64,000 nt of DNA. Origin: Hevea brasiliensis (lineage: Eukaryota; Streptophyta; Magnoliopsida; Malpighiales; Euphorbiaceae). Both the position numbers and the translations under genes were made by a program. The notes beneath the pieces are model-generated. The model saw only the letters and a program-made list of their open reading frames with translations, was not told where the DNA came from and did not search any database. The stretch lies in NCBI RefSeq assembly GCF_030052815.1, contig NC_079507.1, positions 15,832,141 through 15,896,140 on the forward strand, in the 5' to 3' direction. Each line of letters opens with the position of its first letter. The stretch's first letter is position 1. Below are positions 22,861 to 36,228 of the stretch, in pieces.

Positions 22861-24970
22861 TGTTAGTAGTATGTCCTAGAGCATATCATTTAGGATGTAT
22901 CTTGTACATATTTTATTAATAAAAGACATTTTCACTTTTTCGTTTACATAATATATTTATGTGTAATAAAAAAGGTTCATTGATATTTTGTTAGAAATTC
23001 TATTCTTAAGTTGTAAAGAATATGAGTGACAGTATTTCTAGCACAAAGTATCATAAATAGGTTCACAATCGAGGATACTTCACAATAAGGACATGACTTA
23101 TCCAGAAAGATTATAACCATGTTTGTTCCCAAGTTATTTATATGAGATACAAATAAGGTGAAATGGTGAGTCTCATGCCATATAACAAACATTATAGGCA
23201 CTTATACATGATAAGTAGGCCGAACCAGTGACACTTATGACAAGCATATGGAGTTTACTCTTGTTAATGCATTGTCACAAATCATATTAGTGCATATAAT
23301 CTTTAGACCTGAGATAGCACAGTTATCTTGTATATAGGTGGTTTGAGTTTGATACTGCTTCCATACTTGTACTGTGTGTGGGTATATGGGCATGTGTTAG
23401 CTCCTACTAGTTATATATGGAGGTAGGTGTTGATCAAGATAGAATCTATTCCTCTAAGTAAATAGGGATAAAATCCTATGTTCATTTAATTGTTCTTGAT
23501 GTTTTAAGTTCCTAGCCAGGACAGATAGATTTAATCAGAAAAGAGTTTCTGATGATAAAAATCTTTTTAATGAAGAACTGGAATTAAAAGAGAACATAAT
23601 ATTCATAGCAAATGGGGTTTGACATAAATCATGACTCCAACTCAAATTGGGATTTTATAATAGAGAGATTCTAATGCATGGTAACATATGATTATAGGTT
23701 CATTTAAGATAAACTTTATTACTGATTGGGTGGCCATGGCATGCTATGCTAGGTGTTAACCATGGTCTATGAGGTGCATAAAATGATTTAGAGAAATCAT
23801 TTATGGTAAGAAAGAGTTCTGATGATATTAAGAGCTGATATCATGTCTCATTACCAATTAGTGATGAGCCTAGTAAGTCACACACATACACAAGTAATCA
23901 CCAAATAAAATATTATTTAATTAATCAATTAAAGAGTTTAATTGATTAATTAAATAGGTTTGGCTTGCAATTAGATTGCAAAGTCCCTAGCATGGCTTGA
24001 AACTAAATCTAGGTTATTGGATGTATAGTATAGGTTAAATTTATATTTAAAGTGTTTAAATATGAATTTAATTAATGAGAAATTAGTTAATAGAGATTAA
24101 TTAATTAATCTATATTTGATATAAATTGATTAGAAGAAGAGAAATAATTATTTGGGTTAAGAACTCAATATTAAGACACAGGGGTATTTTGGTCATTTCA
24201 CAAGGTGACATGTGGCACCATGAGATGGTGACACATGGCACTACACATAAGCTTGCCAAATATCTTTTAATCATGTAAGATGATCAAAGTCAAGATTAAA
24301 TATAGGTTTCACACTTAGCACAATGTGATTGGGTCAATTAAACCTAGAACCAATCAGAGGATGACATGTAGCAAGGGTTTTAAGTGGTGACCTAGCTATA
24401 TAAGTGTAAGGATGAAAGAACAAAAACACAAGCTGCCATTCATCTCTTTTTGCCGCCACCCTTGGCTGCTCTCCCTTCTCTTCTTCTTCATCTCTCATCA
24501 ATTCAAAGAGATTAGCAAACAATCTCTTGAATTAAAAATACTAGAAATTTTTTCTAGTGTCCTGTTTACATCTGTAATCTCTCAAAAGGCAAAACTTGAT
24601 TTTCTAATTCATAAAAAAAGCTTTAGAATCTGTTCATGGCCTGCTATAGGTGATCTTCGTGTGGACAAGCTAGAGGGACAACTTCTGGTGTCCTAAGGCC
24701 CATCCCAAAGGTGTCAAACACACTGCAGTGCATCAAAAGGTTAGTGCACTTGTTCTTGATCTAATCTAGGGTTCTAATGAATTAATCTGATTAATTCTAA
24801 AATCTTAAATGGAAAATCTAGATCCAAAACATATTAAAAGAGTTTTAATATGCTGTTTATCATTGAAATCAAATAGATAAAAATAAATCTTGCATGATGC
24901 ATGTGACCCTAAGTGAAAAATTTTTGAATCAATGATATATACTTGTGTTTTTCATGCTTCCGCTCCTTCA
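22861..24970 (+). repeat. 5' LTR of copia D
   Basis: 2110 bp, TGTTAGTAGTATG...CCTTCA. Homologous over its whole length to 49536-51646 (2111 bp), with scattered substitutions. Confidence 0.96.
24397..24403 (+). promoter_or_regulatory. TATA box of copia D 5' LTR
   Basis: TATATAA, conserved in the 3' LTR at 51073-51079 and as CTTATATAG in the inverted remnant at 9308-9431. It lies about 570 bp before the LTR end, which fits a U3/R boundary near 24430 by the usual 25-35 bp spacing. The start site itself is inferred. Confidence 0.65.
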
Positions 24971-24972
24971 AT

Positions 24973-24984
24973 TGGTATCAGAGC
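24973..24984 (+). promoter_or_regulatory. Primer-binding site of copia D
   Basis: TGGTATCAGAGC, two bases after the LTR end, complementary to plant initiator tRNA-Met. Confidence 0.93.
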
Positions 24985-25240
24985 CACTATATTTGCTATT
25001 TAGATTGTTGATTATATGATTTAATTGTGTGGTTTGATCATGATATGATAGATCCATTGCTAGTTGCAAAGGAAAAGTGGCGGCTTAGTGATGAAAACCA
25101 TTGGTGTGCACACTTTATGGTCACCAATGATGTGCGCAAGGTTTGGGTTTTAATTTATAATTGTTGTATAATATAAAAGCTCATCCTATGTCTAATTAAA
25201 TTGTTTAATTAGAGTTTTAATCACACAATTAAATTTTGAT

Positions 25241-25585
25241 TCACATCTGAATTTTAAAAGTTGTTTGAATGTGATTCAAATATGAATTTTTAAATTTGTT
25301 TGAATGTGATTCAAATATGAATTTTTAAAGTTGTTTGAATGTGATTCAAATTTAAATTTTTAAAGTTGTTTGAATGTGATTCAAATTTAAATTTTTAAAG
25401 TTGTTTGAATATGATTCAAATCTGAATTTTTTAAATTTGTTTGAATGTTATTCAAATCTAAATTTTTAAATTTGTTTGAATGTGATTCAAATCTGAATTT
25501 TTAAATTTGTTTGAATGAGATTCAAATCTGAATTTTTTAATTTGTTTGAATCATATTCAAATCTGGATTTTTAAGTTGAATATGA
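25241..25585 (+). repeat. Tandem array of about 38-bp units with inverted repeats, copia D leader
   Basis: Nine units of about 38-39 bp. The core of most is TTTGAATGTGATTCAAA, perfect seven-base arms around GTG, followed by an AT-rich linker. The three-base loop varies (GTG, ATG, GTT, GAG, CAT) while the arms are largely kept. It sits in the untranslated leader between the primer-binding site and gag. From 25586 to 26481 I see only leader sequence, with two copies of a 20-bp motif near 26333 and 26416. Confidence 0.88.
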
Positions 25586-28500
25586 GATATTCAATTTAAT
25601 TTAAGTATTTACATTTTATTTAATTGTTAAATAGTGATATGCATGATGGATGATCATTGACTATAAAAGACCAATGTGATTGGATTTATTTCTTTTATGT
25701 TTCTTTGGGTTGTAAATTAATTAATTTATTTTAATTTATTTTTGGGCATGTATTATTAAGGTTGTAATAATTTTGGGTTATAATTTCATTTATTTAGTTC
25801 TTGTAAATTCGCCTTGGTATGCCAAGGATTACTATGTAATTAGATTGCAAGAAGATCAAGGAGGTCAAAAGCATTGGTGGGACCAGTGAGAGGAATTCAA
25901 GATCAAGTGTTGATTATATACTCCTTCTGCAACTCTTGTAAAATGAACGAATGAAATGCACCTAGGAATGCCCTGATTCAATTCTTGGTGGCTCAGAATT
26001 GAATCCCTTAGAAAGTCCATGATCATACCATATTTACTCTTTATCCATGAATGCATGAGATGTATGGGAATGCATACAAGTATATGATGCATGCTAAATG
26101 GATAATGTGCAAAGTGACACCATAATAGTAATTAGGACGACCACAAAATCTTCCAAATAAATGATTAAATTGGATATGCTATAATTAAAGTAATTATAAC
26201 ATGGGCTCTCCATTGAGGTAATTATTTTAAGAAATTTTAAATAGCTGCATATGATGTAATTAAATTAAGAGATTTTCTTAAGAATAATTGTTAAGCATGA
26301 GATGTTGTAAATATGTAAATGGTTTGGTGGCCAATAATGGATGTGCCTGAGGATATTAAAATTATTTGCATGTTTACTGGCTTAATGGGATCAACTTAAC
26401 TAATGCAAGATAAGTCAATAATGGATGTGCTTGAGATTTTGAGCATTAGGGGCTAGGTAAATAATTGAACCTCACATGAGATGTAACACCCCTATGTTCG
26501 GTAATGCGTTCTACTGTTCCGGTGACCAGTGTTGTCCGGACAGCTAGGATGCCTAGAACTACACTTCGATATGAGTGAGGAGACATTAAATAATGAAATA
26601 CAAGAAAAGAAAATACAATAAAAACAAAAAAAAAATAATAGTAAAGAAATGCAACCAAGTTAAACGAGCCGAGAACCCTAGCGATGGGTGACCGCACTAG
26701 GAAGTCACGGCGTGGACCGTTGACTAGCCCTGGACTGTGGGAAAACCTGGAAAATATTTTTAAGACTTAAATAGACCCCTATTGAAGTATAAATATCATT
26801 AGAAATATTAAATAAAAATTAAATATTTAGTACAAAGAAAAGTGAGAAATCGAAAAATGGACAAAACCCGGTGTTACCGAAAAATCAAGAATACAACTCG
26901 AACAGGGGCATTGTGGTCATTTGACATTCCGAATTGTCTTTTGACCTAAATGTCCATTAAAAATAAATAATATTACACTTGAAAAATATAATGAAAAATT
27001 AATTTAGGGGTACCTAATATAAATAGCAAAAATGGGGTTCAATTTAGGTAATTAACACATTTTAAACATAAAATAAGCTTCATCCACTCAAGATCAAGCC
27101 ACAATTTATTCAAGTCTCCTTCATTAAAGTTTGAGTACACAGCTTGGGCAGTATTTTGGGAGAAAAAAGGGAGAGATTTGAAGAGGTTTGACAAGCTCAA
27201 CTTGAGGTATATGTCCATTTCCTTCATCCTTGCTTTGTTAAAGTTTGTAAGGATGTTATGGGTGTTTGATTTATGAAGAAATTTTTGAGGTTTGAAGTTG
27301 AATGTGAATGTGTACTTTCGGCAGCCATGGAAACACCTTGAAGGCAGTTTAATTGTGCTTGTAAATGGTGAATTAAATGATTGATTAAATGTATATTGTG
27401 TAGGAAATTGTTTGGGTGATGTATACTTGGTATATGTAAATGTGAAATGAAATTTAAAGCTTGGAAATTAATGGAATGTAAATGTACCATTGTGGTAGTT
27501 TGTTAACTCTTGAGGAATGCTGGAATTCATGCTTGGTTTATGAAACAATGGTGTTGAAATGTGTTGGTTGTTATGGCAGTTTGAGTGTATGTATGGTGGT
27601 GTAAAGTGGGACATGTAAATGGGCATGAATTGGTGATTGAATTGTTGTAAATTGAGTTGGACAAATTCTGCACTTGTTGGTGCACATTGAATGTAATTGT
27701 AAGCTGCCAAAATGACCTATAAAATGTTGTAAATTATGTTTAGGTTGTGGTACAACCAGAATTGGTTTAAATGTTAAGTTTGGTGAGTGTTAAAAGCGAC
27801 GCTTGATGTGTATGCAAGAATTTCAATAAGGCAGTTTGAGTTTTAGGCCTAGAACTTTAATTGTGTGGCTCCAATTGGTATGAGACCAATTGGAGGTGAA
27901 ACTAGGCACAAAATGTGCAAACTTTCATGAAGGAAACATACCAAAATTCTTCTTGCAAGGTAGCTTGAAAAATGACCAAATCCGGATTAAGTGCAAATAA
28001 GGCTTAAAAATTGACCATTTTGGCAGCAGTTAGTGTTTAGGCCATAACTCACTCAAAACAGGTTCAATTGACCTGAAATTTTAACCATGAATAGTTAAGA
28101 CCCATATCTACAAGTCTTATGAAGAAACCAAAGCCCAGAAATGACCATAAGCAAGTCAAAGAGCTTGCAAAAATTCGGGTCCAAAAACTGGCCGAACCTA
28201 AAATGACCTAAAGTGACCTAAAATGACCAATTTTGGTGCAATTTGACCAGCAATAGTAAAATGACCATAACTTGGTCTACATAACTCAGAATGATCTGAA
28301 ATTTTGCCCCGCGTTCCATAAGACATATATCTACAAGTTTTTAGTTTTGACCAAAACCTGAAAACGGAGGGAACTAGGTCGTCCGGCTAGGTCAAACTAG
28401 TATCCCAGAATCCAGCAAATTGCAAGAAAATGCAGTATACACGGAAATGAACTTGGTAACATGTACCAACCCTAAAAGACTATCGAATGTGACATATTAG

Positions 28501-29282
28501 TAACGTTAAAACCTAAATTACCTAAAATGCATCGAGGGTCGATATATTAAGTTGATTAAGCAAATAATAGCATTCAGTGAATTATTTATCAAACATTATC
28601 GTTAGAGACAGTTTAATTAAGTACTGAAACACTTCAAATTGTGTTTCTCAGTTAGCAAAGACTCAGGGAGAGGGAAGGAAACACTGAGTCAAGACCAAGA
28701 GACAGTTATCAGAGATTTGTGCACAACTAGTTTTTAACTAATTTTGTCCTGAATATTTCATATGATTAAATGACATTTTTCTTATGTATTATATTTAACA
28801 AACATTGGATTTAATTCAATGATTATTGAAATTGTTATAGTATGTATGAATTTAGCTTTGTGAAATGGTATTTCCACAAGTATTAAGCATTGTTATGGAT
28901 TGAATAAATTATGTTTTGGAAAATTGTGATAGAACATGTTTTGAATTGTGATGGTAAATTTCATGGAAAAATGCAAATTTATGATTTGAATTGTGATGAG
29001 CATAAAAATTATTGGATATTGGAATTGACTTTGAATCGAATTATATTGTGATTTATGCTCACTAAAAGGATTGTGATATTGTTTTATATCTCACTATAGA
29101 TGCTTGACTATGTTATTACCCGTCTCTCTCATTTGTTGAGAAGACAATGGAGTTAGTTGTGTTTTGGTTACCATGGTACGTGCACAGGCTTATATTTTCC
29201 TCTGATTTGAGGTTAGATCTAAGTTTTTTATCGTTATGGCCCTTGCGGAAGATTCATTATTGTGATGTGTACTGTGCACGAT

Positions 29283-29352
29283 GATTCGACCTCCCTGACC
29301 ATAGGGAGTTAGAATCCGATTCGACCTCCCCGACCATAGGGAGTTAGAATCA
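29283..29352 (+). repeat. 35-bp direct duplication with a hairpin
   Basis: Two copies of a 35-bp unit (29283-29317, 29318-29352). Each contains CTCCCTGACCATAGGGAG or a one-base variant, six-base inverted arms around GACCAT. It lies inside the solo gypsy LTR. Confidence 0.8.
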
Positions 29353-29393
29353 CCCCGAAGATGGCCCTTTCGGATTAGTCTTGCATAGTTAGT

Positions 29394-29550
29394 GAGATAC
29401 ATAATGGTTTTTGAGATACAGAGTGATTTTTGAGATACATAGTGGTTTTTGAGATACAAAATGATTTTTGAGATACATAATGGTTTTTGAGATAAAGAAT
29501 GATTTTTGAGATACAACATGGCTTTTGAGACACAGAATGTTTTTGAACAG
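29394..29550 (+). repeat. About 20-bp tandem repeat (GAGATACATAATGGTTTTT)
   Basis: Roughly eight diverged copies of a unit of about 20 bp alternating TGGTTTTTGAGATAC and TGATTTTTGAGATAC, inside the solo gypsy LTR just after the 35-bp duplication. It accounts for the repetitive minus-strand open frame there. Confidence 0.82.
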
Positions 29551-30706
29551 TAAAGAATTGTGATTTCAGTTATGATTTATGTATAATTGATTTTGTTGGA
29601 ACTACCTAAATGGTTAGTTATGATTTGATAAATTGAATTTCGTGATCAAAGTCATTTTATACAAATGATTTACATTAATGGCAATGAATATTTTGAGTTT
29701 TGGAATTTGATGAGTATTCAGATTTCCAAATTATTTACTGTAAATTTTGTCAATGTATATTGTACTATGTTTTAAATTATAGTTGTGCACCACTGAGTTC
29801 ACCACTCAGTGATAGCTTTGTATGCTGTCGCAAGTAAGAAGAGCATAGAACAGTGAGTAAATTTCTTTGAAGACACTTTCAGATTAGCTCCAGGTATATT
29901 ATAGGTATACCCATGTACATAGGTTTTGATGTATGCATGTAATAATATGTATGTAATTATTTGGGCAGTTGTATAAAAACTCTTGTAAAATATTTTGGTA
30001 TGTAATTAAATGTAAATTATTGTAAATATAAATTTGAGATTTCATTTACTTGAATAGTTTTGTATTATAAATTTTGAGTCTTGTAATCAATGAAATGTTT
30101 CTTTATGATGATATTAGTTTAAAAATGAATTGATTGTTTATTGAGAATTGAATTGTGAATTGAAATGAAGTTATTGAAGTTGTATTTGAGAAAACATATT
30201 GGGAGTATTTTCTTTTATAGGATTGAAGAATTGTTTTCTCAAAATACAATAAAGACTTTTGTAAATTTTGAAAAAATTTTTATAAAACCAGATTTTAATC
30301 GATGATTTAAATTTCACGAAAATCGTTTTAAAATCCCTTGTAGTGTATGTAATGGGTTATCGGTAGGCGAAGTACGGTAATTCATTAGGTGTACTACGGG
30401 ATCATGTTACATCTTACAGGCGAGTAGGGTGTGACATGAGATGTGATGGGCAAGCAGTTGCTCACTTATAGTTTATTGTAATTCCAATAATGGATGTGCG
30501 TGAGAATGATCAATAGGATTATAAGAATTTAATCACCCACTAGAAATCCATCCAACTAGGATTTCCGTTTCCTACTTTAGAAGTGTAGGATTCGCTAAGT
30601 TAGTGGGAGGACCAATTTGATTAAAAGACCATGATCATTTTGGTTAAATACATGATACATTTACTAATTAATCTGGTTATTTTCTTTAGTTAATTTTTTG
30701 ATAATA

Positions 30707-31376
30707 ATGAGCACAAAACAACCATCACTGTCCAATATCCTTGCAAGCATACATGATCGCAATAGGTTGACAGGACCTAATCTATCTGATTGGCTAAGAA
30801 ATTTGAAACTTGTCCTGAACCTTGAACATATAGGATATGTTCTAGACTCAAATGTTCCTAGTCCCTTACCTCCAGAGGCCACTCAAGAGGAACATGAAAC
30901 TTTGGACAAGTGGAAGGAGTATGATATGAGAGCTAAGTGTTACATGCTTGCTTCCATTAATAATGAGTTACAGAAGTAGCATGCGAACATGCAGAGTACG
31001 AGTGAGATCCTCCTTTACCTACAAGAGTTGTATGGTGAGCATAGCAGGAATGCTAGGTATGAGATATCTAGATAGCTATTCCGCATGAGGATGTCTAAGG
31101 GACAGAATGTTGGGGATCATGTCCACAAGATGATTCGACTGATTGAGCAGCTGGAATATCTTGACTTTAACATGGATTTTCAATCACAGCATGATTTGAT
31201 CCTTCAGTCCCTTCCAGAGACATTTGGGAATTTTATGACAAATTTCAATATGACTAAGCAGGAATGCATCTTGGCTGGTTTACTCTACATGCTGGTTATT
31301 ACCCAAAACAATATGCCAAGCAATAAAGGGAAAGAGGTAGCTTTGATTGTATCTTCTTCTACTGGAAAGTCTAACA
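30707..31376 (+). pseudogene. copia D gag, 5' part, cut by gypsy F
   Basis: Starts ATG at 30707 (MSTKQPSLSNILASIHDRN), preferred over the TTG three codons upstream. N-terminal gag of UBN2 type with LTGPNLSDWLRNLKLVL and MRAKCYMLASINNELQ. Stops at 30977-30979 (TAG) and 31073-31075 (TAG) both fall where copia A context implies CAG. A later frame, 31085-31373, has DHVHKMIRLIEQLEYLDF and the region before the basic linker. Gypsy F interrupts it after the Ser/Thr-rich segment. The remainder resumes at 46354. A CTTTAG tract 24 bp before the ATG resembles a splice acceptor, but I see no matching donor. Confidence 0.9.
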
Positions 31377-34300
31377 TGTCACACCTTACCCCTCTGTAAG
31401 GTACAACATGATCTTGTAGAATACCTAATGAACTACCAAACTTCATCTACCGATAATTCATTATGTACCCTATAAGGGATTTTAAAACTATTTTCTTACA
31501 TTTTGGAAGTGGTAAGCATTTTGGTAGGAATTAAAATCATTTAATTGAAGTTTCAAATCTAGTTAAAACTTTTGCCCATTTTATTTTTCTGCAAATTTTA
31601 TAAAAATTTCAGCAGAGTAGTGTCTGTATTTTGAGAAAACAGTTCTTCAAATATCTGAGAAAAACACTTCCAATAAATTTTTCACAATTCCCAACCTCCA
31701 AATAATCTCAATTCCACTCAAAACTCTCAGATCAAACCATTTCAAAATAATTCCATTTCATTCCACTATTCAACAAAAATTTATCATCTCAAAATATTTC
31801 ACAATTTCATTCACAAGTTTAATTTACAGATATAAAATACAAAAATAATATTATTACAATTTATTATACAACTGTTCAACTTTACATTGATACATAAAAC
31901 ATTACAATATTCACATTAATTAACTACAAAGATATAAATAAATACCCGTACAAAAGATCAATGGAAGCTTTTCCGGTTCAGTAGCTCACTTTGCTGCTTT
32001 TTCCTTGCTCCTATCTCATGACAAATAATAAGCTATCTCTTAGTATAAAAAGACTCAGTGACGCACAATAAAAATTAAAATGCAGTATATAAAACATTCC
32101 TTGACAAATTCACAATTGAAATATTTCATAATCACAATTCACAATTTATCAAAACTCATTATAGCACAATTTTGGTCAAATAATTTAATAAACACAGTGT
32201 TCCTAATTCATACACAACTTAAGCCATGGCACAAAATTTTCGATCAATGCCGCGTTGTACACCACGACAAAGCAATCTATAACCCCATTAATCGAAATCA
32301 ATGAGGGAGGTGGCTAGCTAGCTAATGAGTACTCATCCGATCTACAACCTCAACTGGTTAACTAGAGAGGAAGGAAAATAATCGATCTCAACCCCATAAA
32401 TGAGGAAATAATATGGCACTGTCATGCTAAGTGTGAATCCAAAATCAATTTAAAACAATTTATTCAAATATTGCATACAAAAATCAAATCAATTTCCAAA
32501 GTTACATTTTCATTCACAAAGTGGCAACACAAAAGTTCTTAAACTCATAATGCGTACTAAATCAATTTTTCATGGATAAAATGCTTAAATAGGGTTTATT
32601 GTGCACAAACCTGACGTGAGTTGCCTTTAGGCCTTGACTCAATCTCTCAGACTTTTCGAGTCTTTTTCAGCTGAAATACAAAATTTATAGTGTCTCAGTA
32701 TCTTTACTTCATAACAATTCCAATAACTAATTTCAATATGTTTAAACTTACATTCTTGCAAATTTCATGTTGAGGTTACTATTCATGATACTATTCAAGT
32801 CAAAATATTGACTTTCTTATACTCAAAAGGTATGGGAACTCCAACTATCCTCACATACCACATTTTGGTCACCAATTTTGTTGGTTTTGGTTGTTTTCTC
32901 AAAACTTAGGTCTTTTAAGAAAAATTGCAAATTTTCAATTTTAGTGTCTTAGATTGCATTGTTCCATTAGTCATTTTGCTGTTAGAATTAGGCTAAGTTT
33001 TCTTCATAGAGATTGTTCCTTATTGTCTTAAATTTATTCTCCTTTTTGAATCACTCCAGTTGGTGTTTTGTAGCTCAAGTTATAGCCATTTGAATCATGG
33101 CTGTTGGATTGGACTTAACCCAGATTTTTGGGCACCAAACTGGTTCTGGCAGTTTTAGGTCACCAAATTTGGGTGGCTAAATGACTTGGTTAAGGGCATA
33201 ATATGGGTTTGTGTTCTTCACGAAAGTTTTAGGTCTATATCTCAACATTACACTGGTAAAATTGCAGGTCATTTAGACTTGTCTAGCCCAAGTTATGGCT
33301 AAATGAACAAATATTGTTTATTTGGTCATTTTTATACAGGGTAGAACACTCACACCCGGATTTGGCCAATTTGTTCACTATGCTATGGTCACTTTTTGGG
33401 CATGATTCCTAAATGAAAAATGTTCTATTTTGTGTCTATTTTCATTCCCGATTGGTCTCACACCAATTGGACTTGTAAATTTTCAGTTCTGGTCCCTGAA
33501 AGGGACCTTGGTCCTGCTCGCAAAGATGACCCTAAGCAATCCGAATTTGCATTTTGTTCCAACACTTCTAACGTACTCCAATTGGTCACAAATGACCATT
33601 TCTCACCTCAAACCAAGTCCAACACATCATTTAACACATTCTCACATTTTTGTATTCCAAACCCTAGGTGCCAAACCCTAATTCACCAATTTGTTACACT
33701 TAATTAATTCTAAGTATACATACAAACTTACCTACACTTTTAATTCAATCAAAACACATGTATACAACCATCAAACCCTAGCTGGCAAAATTTACTTCTA
33801 GTTCTGTAACAATTATTTTCATTTCATTTTAAGCATATTTCCAAGTTCATTCAATCATAAACACTAGAATCAAACCAAAAAAATTCAAGTTGGATCACTA
33901 ACCTTAGTGCATAATTTTAATCTTCAATTCTCCTCACTTTTTTGGTTTTAATGGCATCCAACCTTCATATCAAGGTCCACTTGCAAGGTTTGCTTAAGGG
34001 GGTTAGGGAATTTATGGCTGAATTTAGGGTTTATGAGAGCTTGAGGTTAGCTCCCATGGTGGTTTCAAGAAAGAGAAATGAGAGAGAGAGAGAGAGCTAA
34101 GGGAGAGGGATGGCAACAAGATGAAGATAAATGAATTTTATTTTTTCTTTTTATTTTATGCGTATTAGGAAGACCACAAATTACCATAAATTTAATTTTT
34201 AATTATAATATTTATGGCATCATGCATGATGTCATGCATGATGTTATCTCTTTTCACCTTTTTCATTTTCTTTTTTTTTTTATTTATTTTTTCCATTAGT

Positions 34301-34802
34301 TCTTTAATTTAATTTCCGATTCCAAAATTTTCTTTTCTCTGATTTTATTTGACAGTTAGGTCAGGAGTCAGCTCTCGAGATCAATTGACCAAATTGCCCC
34401 TCGCCGGTTTAACCCGGTTTGCAAATAATTCAATATTTCTTCCAGCTCCTTAACCTAATTATTTGCCTGGCTTAACAATTCTTTTTCATGATTTTCTCTT
34501 TTCCACTGTGTTCGCAATAGTCCTAAGGACCGCAACATCACATTTTACGGTTCGAAATTTGAGTTTAAATCAACTTTGCACTCCTTCCTGAGAAGGTCAG
34601 CCATCATTGTGACTCTCGGCTCGTTTAACTTCTTATGTTATGTTTTTCTTATTTATACTTAACTAATTGACAATTATTAATTATTCGTGTTTATGGTTTA
34701 TCAAGTTGTCTTAAGTGTGGTTCTAATCCTCTTAATTGTCCAGACCGACACGGGTCACCGGAATAGTGAAATATACCAAGCTATGCAAATAGGGGTGTTA
34801 CA
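31377..34802 (-). repeat. 3' LTR of gypsy F
   Basis: 3426 bp, TGTCACACCTTACCCC...GGGGTGTTACA, pairs with 42913-46353. It contains an (AG)8 microsatellite near 34080-34096, shared with the partner LTR near 45629-45646, which would be a CT repeat near the start of the transcript in element sense. Confidence 0.95.
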
Positions 34803-34817
34803 ATTCTCCCCCCTTTA
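34803..34817 (-). promoter_or_regulatory. Polypurine tract of gypsy F
   Basis: The plus strand reads ATTCTCCCCCCTTT, a purine run in element sense, abutting the LTR end. Confidence 0.88.
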
Positions 34818-34904
34818 AAATAAATTTTGTCTCAAAATTTTACCTGGTATCAATCTTGGAACAATTGTGGGTGCTGTCTCCTCATGTCCTCCTCTTGTTC
34901 CCAA

Positions 34905-36120
34905 GTAGCTTCTTGACCCGAATGATGGTTCCACAGTACCTTCACCAATGGTATTTGCTTGTTCTCAGAGTCGCTTCACCTCATAAGCCAGAATCTTTAT
35001 GGGTTCCTCCTCATATGTGAGATCTAGATTCATTTCAATTTCTTCTACCGGTAGTACATGAGATGGATCTGATCTATACCTCCTCAACATAGACACATGG
35101 AAGACATTATGTAACTTCTCTAACTCTGGAGGTAGTGCCAAACGATATGCCAAAGGACCCACTCTTTCCAGAACCTCATAAGGCCCAATGAAACGAGGAC
35201 TTAGTTTCCCCTTCCTGCTAAATCTCATAATCCTCTTCCAAGAGGAAACCTTGAGGAATACTTTGTCACCCACTGCATATTCAATATCCCTTCTCTTCAG
35301 ATCAACATAGGACTTCTGACGGTCTAATGCAGTCTTAAGTCGATCTCTGATCAACCTGATTTTCTCCTCAGTTTGCTGAACAATTTCGGGCCCAATCATA
35401 TTTCTTTCACTTGCCTCATCCCAACATAGGGGAGTTCTACATTTTCTGCCATACAAAGCTTCATATAGAGGCATCCTAATACTTGATTGGTAGCTATAAT
35501 TGTAAGCAAACTCAATCAAAGGCAAGAGTGTGTCCCAACTGTCCTCAAACTCAATCACATAAGCCCGTAGCATGTCCTCCAATATCTGAATTACCCTCTC
35601 AGATTGGCCATCTGTCTGTGGGTGGAATGCAGTACTGAAGTTCAATCTAGTTCCTAGGGCTCTCTGACGACTACCCCAAAATCTAGAAGTGAACCTAGGA
35701 TCTCTATCAGATACGATGGATACTGGCACTCCATGCAGTTTTACTATCTCATCAATGTACAACTTGGCCAATCTTTCTAGACTATAGTCCATCCAAACAG
35801 GCAGAAAATGAGTAGACTTAGTCAGTCTGTCAACAATGACCCAAACTGCATCATGACTCTTCTGTGTCCTCGGAAGTCCCATAACAAAATCCATAGTTAT
35901 TCTCTCCCATTTCCATTCTGGCACTGGTAGTGGATGTAATAACCCAGTTGGTACTTGATGTCTGCCTTCACTTGCTGACAAGCTAGGCATTTGGAAACAA
36001 ATTCTGCCACATCTCTTTTTATACCCATCCACCAGTAATGCTCCTTGAGCCCTCTATACGTTTTTGTACCACCAGGATGCATGGCAAAAGGAGACTCATG
36101 TGCTTCAAAATGATCTGCCT
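34905..36120 (-). pseudogene. gypsy F integrase with chromodomain, frameshifted
   Basis: The frame 36082-35897 holds the zinc-finger region (MHPGGTKTYRGLKEHYWW, CLACQQVKA). The frame 36032-34965 (355 residues) holds the core: ITMDFVMGLPRTQ (first catalytic Asp), IVSDRDPRFTSRFWG (second Asp), FHPQTDGQSERVIQ (Glu), then GPYEVLERVGPLAYRL, FHVSMLRRYR and the start of the chromodomain (ILAYEVKRL). The frame is lost at about 34961-34966, where B reads CTCAGCTGC and F has CTCAGAGTCGC. The rest of the chromodomain runs on out of frame to about 34905. The best preserved integrase in the window. Confidence 0.93.
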
Positions 36121-36228
36121 CAAATCAACATCATTAGGAACACACATGCTGCCCTGGTGTAGCAATAGACCATCATCTCTTATTGAGAACTCAGGTTTCT
36201 TGTCCTGCTAGACTTCTTCCAATAGCTT

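Larger units (their letters stand above)
26482..30436 (+). mobile_element. Solo gypsy LTR (B family), 3955 bp, in the copia D leader
   Basis: Starts TGTAACACCCCTATG, ends AGGGTGTGACA, with a perfect target duplication TGAGA at 26477-26481 and 30437-30441. The copia A leader has the uninterrupted target. The left end matches the reverse complement of the B LTR right end (GTTCTACTGTTCCGGTGACC), and the right end matches its left end. No internal gypsy region remains, so this is a solo LTR. Minus-strand frames in 27039-27710 (His- and Asn-rich) are not supported by any recognised domain. Confidence 0.94.

Noticed and set aside
27039..27710. His/Asn-rich minus-strand frames as possible genes
   Set aside because: They lie inside a solo gypsy LTR with a perfect target duplication, in AT-rich DNA, and have no recognisable domain.
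30681..30707. Splice acceptor (CTTTAG) before copia D gag, implying an intron in the long leader
   Set aside because: A single short match without a convincing donor or branch site. The solo LTR insertion in the leader makes it hard to judge.
34080..34096. (AG)8 microsatellite as an independent feature
   Set aside because: It is part of the gypsy F LTR, present in both copies, and is noted under the LTR.
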